DNA of 64,000 bases from Pterobdella sp. o SKG-2022 (Eukaryota; Annelida; Clitellata; Hirudinida; Piscicolidae). The first letter of the stretch is position 1; the number at the start of each line of letters is the position of its first letter. Made by a program: the position numbers and the translations under genes. Under the pieces are notes generated by a model. That model was not told the DNA's origin. It saw only the letters and a program-made list of their open reading frames with translations, and searched no databases. Location: positions 23,392,589 through 23,456,588 of the forward strand of contig OZ038320.1 of the NCBI GenBank assembly GCA_964035795.1, read 5' to 3'. Shown in pieces: positions 1 to 11,800 of the stretch.

Positions 1-51
1 TGCATTGTAGAATTTTTTTTAATAGATAGTTAGTTTTGTGATTTTTTAAAG

Positions 52-829
52 CCACTACAAGGGTTTTGGGAAGGAAATGTTAAAGCTGCTGAAAGGTTAA
101 TTATTTGAATAACAATGGTTTAATTTCAAAATCAAAATTTTATTTTAAAAGTTTTTGTGATTTTTTTGGAAATTTTTTAGATAAATTTCATTATTATTTT
201 TCAAAACATTTTATCATGTTTTTTATATTTTTAAAACAATGAATTATTAATGATTCTTATAATTAATACAGAAATTTTTATTTAATCAGCCATAGAACAC
301 CCATTCAAATATATTATTGAAACTTCTTAATTGAAGTATGTTGATGCTCAAAAAACCCGGCACCTTCTTGATAAGACTATCCAAAAGTGCCTTTGCTCAT
401 TTCTTGGTGCGTTTATACTATAAACTTTCTTTGCTATATGAGTAAAAACTAGAAAAGAATTCACTATAAATAAAAATGTTTTTGATTTGTTTGATCAATC
501 TATATGTATGAAACTTTCTGCCTTTCAGACACTGATGATAAAATCGGAGCATGGGTTGAAAAAGTACCAGATTTTCAAAACGGTCAGTGATAAAAAAATC
601 AACAAAATTTCATTGATGAAAATGAACTCTAATATTAATATAACTGTAAGTAAAACATCAGTGTGGCAACTTGACATTTTCACTACAGAATCAACAATAC
701 CACTTGGAAAAGACAAGCAAAAAAAAAGAAATTTTCGATTCAGTGGATGAATTGATCGAATTTTATAAGGACCACCAAATCCTTTCCAAAGAAGGCCCCA
801 TCTTTTTGTTGCAGCCTTATAATGCATAA
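52..829 (+). CDS. SH2-domain protein, last four exons (5' end outside window)
   Basis: Exons at 52-95, 337-406, 529-645 and 689-829 (stop TAA 827-829), with GT-AG junctions and consistent phase. Joined, they encode about 124 residues that form one SH2 domain. It has an FWEGN-type start, the phosphotyrosine-pocket strand GTFLIRLS (the Arg codon at 374-376 is the invariant betaB arginine), a middle strand ending HGLKKYQIF, and the final helix FDSVDELIEFYKDHQ followed by GPIFLLQPY. The protein ends five residues after the domain, so the SH2 is C-terminal. SH2 domains bind phosphotyrosine peptides in cytoplasmic signalling. The upstream part of the protein lies before base 1, so I cannot say which adaptor or kinase this is. 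The domain assignment is firm; the gene identity is open. Confidence 0.85.
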
Positions 830-2004
830 TATATTACCTTTACCTACTATGACTTTTCTTTTGCGTTCAATATCATGCTTATATAATTTTGCCATTGTAC
901 TGTATTGATGAGCATCAACTGTTTAAACGAAGATTTACTGAAGGCAACATTTTTAGTATTATGAACTAAAGAAAACTTAAATTTTGACAGTGAACTTTTT
1001 ACTATTAAAGGTTATGTAAAACTTAGAGATGTTTTGCCCATGAGTATTATTTACATTAAACTAATTTATATCTTTAATAGTTTCATTCTTAACAAAAACA
1101 CTATTTATTAAACAAGCTGAATCTGTAAATTGTAGCATGAGTATGTTTCAGAAAAAAAGATAGTATATTTTCACTGCCGATTGCTTTTTCATTTTGATAG
1201 GTTTTGGAAAAAAGTTCATGGTAAGTAAATGAAAATTGAATATACTATATTCAAAATAATTTTTGTAACTTGCGACATTAAACTATGTTAGAAAGTCCAC
1301 CATTTGATCGCTCCTATCTTGGTTTTCACAGGGTGCTATTGCATGTGGACATAACACTAGCAATGCTATAAAAATTAAATTTATGAAAATTTCTCATAAC
1401 AGAAGTTTATAATCCTATTATTTCACAAAGCTTTTGGATTTACTGGAAAAGCTGTCAGGTACAATGATAAATGGGGAGATGGAGGTGAGCTAAAAAACTA
1501 AATTTTTATATTTAATCATATTGTTTTCAAGCTAAAACTTTAATCTTCTAAGTTATTTCCAAGTTCCGAATGTATTTTAAATACCTGGCTACGTTTATAA
1601 TATTCTTTTATTGAATTCAATAAATCTGCAAACCTTTTTCTATTTGCATTCTAACACATTTTCTAATAATAAATAAATTTTTCTATATAACAAGTTTTTC
1701 ATTTATTTTTTTCTCCATCTGTTTTATTTATAATTTTATTGAGAGATTTTTCTACTTCATCAACACTTCTTTGAACTTGTTCATCTGTTGTTTTTGCGGC
1801 TTCTTTCTTCAGTTTGTTCACTTGATAATGAAAAAAGCCAAAATGAATAAATTGAATAATGGTATAATTTCAAAACGCGGTCTCCCAAGTCAAGCCATTA
1901 TACAAATAAGATGTTATTACCAAAAGTTATTTTATATTATGAAAACCTTTATATTAAGAACTTTACACTATGATTGTTTTGCAAAGGGACTTAGAACAGA
2001 AGCA
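830..2004. other. Intergenic, one possible orphan exon
   Basis: AT-rich spacer between the SH2 gene and the 3' end of NDUFAF5. A stretch at about 1426-1486 (+) is flanked by an AG acceptor and a GTGAGC donor and is open in two frames. One reads LLDLLEKLSGTMINGEME; the other contains GFTGKAVRYNDKWGDGG. I recognise neither, and no adjoining exon fits with confidence. Nothing else is supported here. Confidence 0.3.
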
Positions 2005-5000
2005 TTATGACGTACCTTGACTTATTAATGCATCCACTTTGCCCACGTCTTTCATGGATACTGAAGCACTACCTCTCTTGGCCGGCTTTAACTGATGTGA
2101 TTGCAAGAATAGAAAAATAGATACATTAATATCAAAATGAGGTAATGAAAATAAATTTGATTGAAATTATTAATCAAATACAAAGCAAAGATGGAAAAAA
2201 TATTTTTGAAAGAATACATCAATTTTGCTTGTAATAATTATGAAAAACACATTCTCACTTGGTCTTTATGGGGTTTCCATGCGATGAAGTTGATCACTTG
2301 AAAAAGAGCTGGTACCGTTATATCGCCTACCTCCTCGTTCATCACACCATACTTCTCTGCAATATGAACCTTGTTTAATAACTTAAAACTTCTATAAGCA
2401 TCAATTAACGCATTATGATGACAAATCTTAAATAGGTTTCTTATCTTAAAAATTAAACCAAATAATACCTCGATAGATGGCGCAAGCAGCAGTGATGATA
2501 TCTTTATTGAGGTTGACACTTCTATTCCACGCACATCCATTTTCCCCCATGCCTGTGCATTAGAAAAACGTTATATCAGTCAGTGTCAAAATTTAATTTA
2601 TTCCGTCATATTTATTCTCTGTATTAATCGTTATGTCTCAATGAATGAATGAATCAATCAATCAATAATTCATTCATTTATCAACCAATTACAAATATCT
2701 GTTTTACCTTTTAAATCCAGCATCAGTTCTATCATTGATGGATAGTTTATGGTTATATCATCAACATCCTTGAAAAATATTCATTATAATATTTCAATAA
2801 CACACTCAGCATTAATGTTTGAAAAACAATTGAACAAACTTGCATTATTTTTCTTTAAAAGCTTGGTTATATTGATAATAGTTTAAAAATACACAAAAAA
2901 CCGTAACTATAAATAATAGAAGTATTATATCATATATAAACCATCGAATACTAGCTTCATTTGAACATATTGAAAAAATCCTATGAAAAGAATTTTCATA
3001 AAAACTAGAAAATACTTTAAACAAAACGCAAAAATAACATCACAAAAATTACTGGATCTTACGTTATCAAATACTTGATAATGAAAAGCTTCGTCGTTTA
3101 ATTAGCCTTTGTCTTTGTGTTTAGAACCTTTAACATTGGCTAGTTGAAACCTATCATAACGATGAGTATTCAATAGAACTAATGCACTCACCAGGGTGAG
3201 CATGACAAAGCCTGCTTGGTGCAGTAAAGACCCAAGGTCTTGAGCAGATGTGAATGGAGATATATGAGGCCTGAACCCCTGTGAGTAATAACCACTATTT
3301 CAACATCAGTACAGCATTATTTGTTGATTCGACTATGCTATTGATTATTCTACATTGTTGTATGGGCTTTTTTTGGGAAACATGTTTTTGAAGAAATTAG
3401 CTCATGGCAAAAAAATTAATTTTTTTTTAAAAATTCAGTTGAAGTAAAATTTTGATAATCGGAACTTATAAAATCAAATAATTAAAATTTTTTTATTACG
3501 CAATTTAATAATGATAATTTAAAATATTTATTATAGGCAAAATTCAGGTGAATGGTTTAATTATAAATAAAAAACGATAAGCAAACTAAGTGCTTTGTGA
3601 TTATTTGGGATTAAATATATTAAGAATCGATAGGGAAAAAAAATGAGAAATAAATTTAAAAATCAAATTAAATAATAAATATTTAGTGCTTACTTGAATC
3701 AAAATCACAAAAATAAACAATTATAATGAAAATTCCCAACCCATAGAAAATGAAATACTAGAACCACATACTCAACTAACCCCTTTACGTTCAAGATCTG
3801 CCAAACTGAGTGATATTCTCAACTCGTGCAGGGTGTCTCCTCCTAATAAACTTCCCATGAAACAGCCATCATCCTGCAACACTCTGTACACCTTTGAACG
3901 TTTTGTTCGACTAATAAACCAATAGTTTATTTGATTTTTTATTGAGATAATAGTGGTAAAAATTGCATGGTGAATCATGCATTCTTTTCAATGCTATTTT
4001 AGATTCAGTTTTACATCGATTTCAAAACAAAACAGCACATTTGCTATTAAATTTTTCGTTTTTCTACATTTATCATACCTTACATATATTTTTCAAAAAT
4101 ACTTTTTTAGAATAATGACTACTAACTACTTTCTTGAACCTTTACCTATTTATCTCTCTTCATTTTTCTATTATTTTATAAAATATACTTTGAGCTCTTC
4201 AGAGTTGTGGCTCAACCTTATCATGATAATTTAAACATTTTTTCCTAAAATCATAATTTTACATAGTGAAATATTAATTCTAAAATTAATTTATACGGAA
4301 TTTTAAAGATAGAAATTATTATATTAAACACAAATGTTTGGCAACACGTAAATGGCTCACATTAAAATTTTCTGCAATATATTATGTATGAAAAGTAATA
4401 GATGGGAAAACTCACTTGTTTAAAAGCTCCTGGTAGGTCATTCACCCAATGCAGGCTAATAAAATATGCAAAAGTTAATAAAATAATTATTTTTACATTG
4501 AGCTTCATAATAGAATTTCTCATTGTATATTTTCTCAAAAACCATTGAAACTATTAACTAAATTGATCAGCTATTGTATTAATTATGTTTTCCACCAGAT
4601 GCTATCTATAAAAACTTCATTACTAAAATCACCTAAGGTTAGATAGTACTAGATCAAATGAAGCTTTCCTGAAAGGAATTTTTTCTTCATCAATCACAGC
4701 ACAATTGTAAGGTATTGTGGTTGGAGATGTTGGTGGACTTGACTGGAAGATTAGTTTTAAAAACTTTGATGTTAGATGAAAAAAAATATATTGATTTAAT
4801 AAAACGCTTGAAAATTTTCAAAAATATAAATAAGAATGTACTTATAAAACCAACCAACAGCTCAAAGCAATTGTCACAATGTATGATTGATAAAACATTA
4901 TCATCCATCATTTCATGTTCCAAATGCTTTTTTGATGATCCTATTTCTAAGACTGAGTCGAAAGGCCTTGGTGGTTGCCTGTGGTGATAAGTTGTGAGTT

Positions 5001-5557
5001 TGTTATGCCACCATGATTCAATATTTTTGAAGTTTGCATTTTTTTAATTAATAATATTTTCTATAAAAACATCTTTTTGACATAAAGCTTTTCTGTGATA
5101 CTTAATATATAAAAATTGAATAAAAAAATTTCAATAATAAGAACAACTTGAATCCTTGCATGATTTAATAGAGAGTTTATCTTTCAAAAGCCAAATTAAT
5201 TTGGTACAAATTGACTATAAACACCTTTTTATATCTAAAACTCTATCTGTTATTCGCCAAGCAACCTTTAAAAAATGATTCTTAAAGTTATTTATTATTT
5301 ATGTCTTTTCAAAAAATATCTTTATACAATTATGTATAAAGAATTATTTTATTCCAAAATCCACAAACCTCATTTTTAAGATAATCATAAACTTTGTTAT
5401 CTGGTAGTTTGGCTTGACGCTGTTTTTGTAAAAGTTTTGCCTGTCTATCAAATACATTCATTGAAGACTGACTAGAAAGAGTCCGTGAAATAGATTTGAG
5501 ATATGCATTTTGTTTAAAACAAATTACTGATAAATAAAGGTTTTTGTTAATGTTCAT
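2005..5557 (-). CDS. NDUFAF5: NDUFAF5, complex I assembly arginine hydroxylase
   Basis: Eleven exons on the minus strand, all in phase: 5557-5369, 5265-5225, 4978-4855, 4742-4633, 4455-4416, 3891-3781, 3278-3192, 2768-2708, 2552-2469, 2356-2259 and 2091-2005. They encode 343 residues, close to the human length. Diagnostic segments: a basic, Ser-rich N-terminus as expected of a mitochondrial presequence, MNVFDRQ, WRITDRVLDI, SNLSLHWVNDLPGAFKQ, LLGGDTLHELRISL, PHISPFTSAQDLGSLL, INYPSMIELMLDLKG, CAWNRSVNL and the C-terminal RGSASVSMKDVGK. In other animals the protein works in the mitochondrial matrix and hydroxylates an arginine of NDUFS7 early in complex I assembly. It has a Rossmann methyltransferase-like fold. 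The usual glycine-rich SAM loop is altered here (LEIGSSKKHL). Some introns are under 100 bases. Confidence 0.95.
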
Positions 5558-6480
5558 ACCTTAAATACTTTTTTTATATTTAGGACAATAACCTAAGTGA
5601 AAATCAAAGTTAAAAGTGAACAAATTATTTTAAAAGTTAAGTAAAAAATACTTGTATGTGAATCCAAAAAAATGAAGACTTAAAATTCAACTTAAGAGAA
5701 AAATTAAAACAAAAAAAAATTAAAACATTTGAAGTAAGAAAAAGGCATTTCTCGACTTCAAAATCAAAGAAGAGGTTTGCACTGGAAAGATAGATGAATG
5801 TGATCAAATCTATAAAAGGGTGAAGAGTGAAAGATCACGTTCATTATAGAAAACAAAAAGTTTTTTCACTAATCAATAGAATTGAGGCAAAAAGGACAAC
5901 TCACTGTTTGCCAGAACGTTTTTATGTGTTATGTTTTAAATGGTTTTTTCTGCTTCAATCCTATTAGTCAATGAAAAAAATTATGCTTTCTATAGTGAGC
6001 GTACAAAGAAATGCTGTTAAAAAACTTCTATGGAACAAAAAGTTACTGTATATACACAAAAAAGTGACACTTCCGTAACTTGAAATTTCTATTGAAAAAA
6101 AATTTTTTTTTGAAACTTTTAATTTTTTTATATTTAATATTAAAATTCAAAGATTTATAAGAATTGAATCGTGAATAATGCCCTGGGCGTTCCCGACTTA
6201 ATAAAGAAAAGGTAAGGCATGTTTCAGAAGCAGCCAAGAAAGTAGCATCCTCTATTCTTATTCTCAACTAATTATCTAATTCTTCACTGATTCACATTTT
6301 TCACTGATACTTTGTATAATCTTAACCATGACATCTCATAGAGTTCAATCCAATTTGATTAGGCTTAGTGGTCAATGTTATTTAGACATGATGGAAGTAA
6401 ATATAATATTAAGTTTGTTTATTTCAAGCTCAAAAATTTTTTCAAATATAAATGATAGAAGCATTTGAACAATAAAATCC
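5558..6480. other. Intergenic, 5' side of NDUFAF5
   Basis: Low-complexity AT-rich sequence immediately upstream of NDUFAF5 (which reads leftward). It presumably contains that gene's promoter, but no recognisable element stands out. I see no coding signal on either strand. Confidence 0.5.
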
Positions 6481-6959
6481 AAGCAACCCTGCTTTCCACT
6501 TCCTTCTTCTCTTCTTTCGTTTTTTTTCCATCATTTGAGCAGGTCCAGATTGAGTGATTGGTCAAACTAGTTTTTTTTTTGTTTTTTACATCATTTTTTT
6601 ATTTTCTTTTTGTTTGTGTATATCACTACATCATGCGTTCACAATTTAAAGACATATAACTAAAGAATAGAATAATACTCTTGAAACGATGTATCTTCAA
6701 GAACTCCTGCGAACATTTTGTAAAGTTATTTCAAATACTCTGCCATCCCCAACATGAATGCTGCAAACTAAAATGATAGTGTTTACAATCAGTGTGGAAG
6801 TGCAAGATGGCAATTTGTTTTAAAAAAAAACTCAAAAAACTAAAAATTTGAAAGAAAAATTTACATTGCTTGTGAAAAAAAATTTTTCAAATAACCGAAC
6901 ATTTTGACGAGTTTGCTAAAGCTCTAAAACGACTCTTCAATTCACCACAAACCAACAAA

Positions 6960-7620
<661 letters not shown>

Positions 7621-7899
7621 TTATAACACTTAATTGTAATTCAACTAAAGTTTTTACCGCTATTTTGATCGCCAAATAAGCTCCTATGGGCATTGAAATA
7701 CTGTTTAATAAAGCCCTCAATTACGCAATAGAAAATGAATCGATAGGCTCTATAACCAATGGTAAAATGCATTTAATCCAAAAACCCAAAGAAATGATAA
7801 CAACTTTAAGACCATCAATACTTCTAAACACAGTTAGTAAAATACTATAAATTACAACAGTAAAAAAGTAACACAAAAAATTAAGAAATGTCTATCACA

Positions 7900-8450
7900 A
7901 TCAAAAAAAGCATATCGAAAAAAAAGAAGTGCTTGTAAAATACTTATATGCTATAGGCTTTTGACATCAGTCATTCAGAAGCCAGACAACTTTCTTCATA
8001 CTAGGAATCGATGACATCGGCTTTCGACACTATCGACCGAAAAAAACTTTTGATAATCTTAGAAGTATTGCTAGATGAAAATTAAATAAACATGGTGAAA
8101 ACAATAGTTGAGAAAAAAATGAGGACAAATCAATTTGCTCACAAAAATGATAAAAACGGAAATCAGCTAACCTCGAAGAGACTCAATGTCACCAATATTA
8201 TTTATAACTAATTTAGAAGCAGCACTGTAGGATGTGAAGAGTAAACTGCCAGAAGAAAACCAATCTTTTTTCGAAAATTTGTAAGCAGACGATCTAGATT
8301 TTGATTTTAAAGCCAAATATGATTCAGAACGGCGTAAACGTTTCATCTATAACACACTCGACAGTTGGATTTCCCAGTCAATCCCTCAAAAACAAAAACA
8401 AAACCCTAATGAAAAAAAGGCATTAACTTACAAATAGTTTAAAAGCACTT
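7900..8450 (+). mobile_element. Reverse transcriptase relic (non-LTR type)
   Basis: With several stops and shifts, the plus strand reads RDSMSPILFITNLEAAL, which resembles the RT motif QGD.LSPILF, and later ADDLDF, which resembles the catalytic YADD motif. It is followed by a long charged open stretch to about 8440. A shorter relic at 31600-31800 (KAFDTILKKFF) may be of the same kind. The clade cannot be assigned from what remains. Confidence 0.5.
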
Positions 8451-8889
8451 ATATATTTGAAAAATATCTTTTTTTTTCAGTCTTTTGTGTTATGTGATGA
8501 ATTTGTTGCTTCTTCAATTAAAAAAATCTTCTTTTTGAATCGTTTCAAATTTTGGTTGCTATATTTTTCCATATGCATCTTTTTGGTTCATTATGTAATC
8601 TGCAGAATTTTACACGAAAAGCAAGGAAAAAAAATGATACATTAATTGATTATTTAAACTGCAACTTTCAAAAAATTTAAATAACTCTTTAAAATTTTTT
8701 TATTGTAAAGGTTAGTTAAATTTTGATATGAAACAAAATTTTCTTTATGTTTTTTGATAATTTAAATGCAATTTCTTTGCTTAATATAAAATCGTTTATT
8801 TACGTTGCCGGGGTTTTTCACTAATTTTTTGTAATTTAATAAATTATTATTGAGAAGATTATAATTTACATTATTTTAATTTTTGCGCA
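8451..8889. promoter_or_regulatory. Upstream region of PRPF4
   Basis: About 440 bases between the RT relic and the PRPF4 start codon. No core promoter element is obvious. An in-frame TGA lies upstream of the ATG at 8890, which supports that ATG as the start unless an upstream exon exists. Confidence 0.3.
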
Positions 8890-11800
8890 ATGGAAACATT
8901 TGAAATTGAGTCGCGTCAAGAAAAGTTAGAGGAGTATGAAAGTAGAAAAAGGGTCAGTGTTTGTTATGTTCATAACTTAGCTATTTAAAGTATCTAAAAA
9001 GTAATATTTTCAATTTTTCAATAATATTAAGTTAAAATTTTTTTTAATTGTTTGAATAGTTCAGTATTAAAATTTTATTTATCAAAACAATTGTTAAATT
9101 CATAAATGTAATTCTTGTAACTGAAAGCTGATCTGATTCTAAATTTTTTGCTCAAATTTCTAAATGAAAAGCTGCCTTTAAACAACTTATAAAGATTTTC
9201 ATAAGGACTTATGTCCTTAAACTTGAGATAACAAAATAGTATGCCAGCTATAATCTAGAGAACATCAGAATGCTATAATGTTTCAAAAAAAATTGTTTTC
9301 CAAATATTTTCATAACAATGTAAACCCATAGGCTCGTCAAATACAAGTCTCCACTGATGATCTTGAAGTCAAAGCTCATTTGAGACAATTAGGCGAACCC
9401 ATATGTCTGTTAATTCATAATCTTTAACAATTCATTTTTCTCAATTATAAAAATCAATATAAAATTGAAAAATAAGTACATAAATAAAGATTTTAAAATT
9501 TAATTCAAATTGTTTGCAGTATATGTTTGTCCAGGAAATAGTACAATTGAGCTAAAAACTATTTATATATTTTGATTCATTCATATAGTATTTCATGTGT
9601 TAACCAGGTTTGTTTGGAGAAGGTCCAGCAGACAGGAGGGATCGTCTAAGAGAAGTGATTGCCATATTGGGTCATGATGCTCTCAAAATGAAAAAAGATG
9701 CCAAGCCTAAGAGTGGAAAAGCTGAAGTGAGTTATTATTGAATTGAATATAGAACATTTTTTCAACTAATAAAAATTTTTATTTGGCTATTAATTTTTTG
9801 AAAATATAAGTGTAATAATTTAAAATAAATCAGACAGAGAAGGAAACCTGGTACCATGAGGGGCCTCCAGAACTCCAGGAAGCCAGGGAATACATAGCTA
9901 GATACTCTATACCTAGGTTCTTGTTGCACCAGTTTTATTTGATTTAAAGCATTTATTCAGAGATTATAAAAATTATATATTTTTCTTCCATTTTCATCTT
10001 GTTTGTAATTATGAATTCATGCCAATGCTCTAAAAATAACTTTTCAATGATATTTAAGTATATAAATTTGTGAATTATGTGTTATTAAACCATAAAATAC
10101 AATGTACAGAGCAGCAGCCAGGTTGAAGCAAGCTCGCATAGATGCTGAAGAATCAACCACCATATTTAATAATCGCTTGCAAGACCTTTTCAAACGAAAT
10201 AGAGTGAGTCAATTTCTATACATTTAAAAACTTTTTGGTTTCAGTTTATGAAATATTTATTATAAGCTTTAATGTTCAGTCTAATTTATATTCAATTTTC
10301 AAATGAATATTCATTAAAAAAATAGGAAATAAACTTATCAAAATAAAATGATGCATTTTTTTACAGACGACCACAGCTATTTTCAGTCAGATAGCAGATT
10401 CAAGACCAATTTCCCATTGTGAGTTTTCTCCTGACAGCAAAATATTGGCTACTTCCTCATGGTTAGTTTTGTAATTTTGTTCAGAAAGTTTTGAAATCTA
10501 TACATATATAATTTTAAAAAATTTTAAAACATTATTTTTCTCAAAAAAAAAACTAAGACATTCATTCAACTGAATATTTTATGAGGTTTTACTTGATGAA
10601 TATTACATTTTAGTTTTTATACACTAATTTCATTCATAAATTTGGTGAATGACTATTGATTGTTGAAGGAGTGGCTTGTGCAAACTGTGGTCCATTCCAG
10701 ATTGTAATGTAATCAAAACCATCAGAGGTAATGAAATCCCATATAGCCAACTTTATTGCATTTACTTGTTAAAATTGATGTATTAAAATCATTTCAACTC
10801 AGAGTCTTTAACTTTATTTGAAAAATCTTTAAATTTAAAATTTGTAAGTCTCAAATCTAGAACCACAAGACTTCTGAATTTTTGCATAATATTAAAAAAT
10901 TTTTTCTAAAAATTAGCACTAAGGAAAAAATTCTTTCAATTTATTTAAAAAAAAGCTTAGTATTGTGTGAAACTAATCTTTTATTCACAAATCACTCATG
11001 CACTTTTGTCACAGTCATGCATGATGTTATATTATCTTTTAAAATTTATCAAAAATACATGCTTCAAATGTAAAAAACAGCTGAATAAGAAAAACTCAGA
11101 GTCAAGCACCTAAAACTTTTTTTAAATAATAAAAATTGGTACATATTCAAAGTCACGTATACTATATGACTAAGATTTGACATGTATCAATCAAGTTTTT
11201 CAATGATATGATCGCCCCAACCATTGGTACCATCACAGCCCATCCAATGCAAGTATGTGGCATCACATTTCACCCTCGATCCACTATTGACCTTGATGAG
11301 TCATCAGCAAACCTGGCCACGTGTTCTGTTGATGGTCAAGTCAGTCTGTGGTCCCTTAATGGGTTTGTTGCCTTAATTGAGAGTGTGATGTTTGTGGTGC
11401 TTATAGACTGTTTCATGACGTTTCTAGTTTTTATCCAACATTTGCCATTTAATATTGAATGAATGATAATAGTTTTAATACATTCCGTAATTATTTGAAG
11501 CATGTTAAAACAAGCAATTGACATGCTTTTCATTCTGAATACAGAGAAGACAGTGTGGCCCATTTGGAAGGACAAGAGCCGAATAGAGTTTCCAAATGTG
11601 CCTTCCATCCTTCTGGAAAGTTTCTAGGAACCTGCTGGTTGGTTGATTTAACCAATTTTAAATCGATCTTTTTATTGACATATGTAACATTTTATCCAAT
11701 TTAAGTGAATTATATTTATTGATTCTCAGTTTTGATTATTCATGGCGACTATGGGATGTGGAGACTCAAATAGAACTACTACATCAAGAGGGCCACAGCA

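Noticed and set aside
525..827. Minus-strand 100-codon ORF
   Set aside because: Antisense shadow of the SH2 exons, which have a consistent splice structure and family match on the plus strand.
1200..1340. Mini-exons around 1200 and 1331 that could precede the orphan exon at 1426
   Set aside because: Donor and acceptor dinucleotides exist, but the joined frames stop quickly and the text is not protein-like.
4715..4987. Plus-strand 90-codon ORF
   Set aside because: Antisense to NDUFAF5 exons 3 and 4, which match the family on the minus strand.
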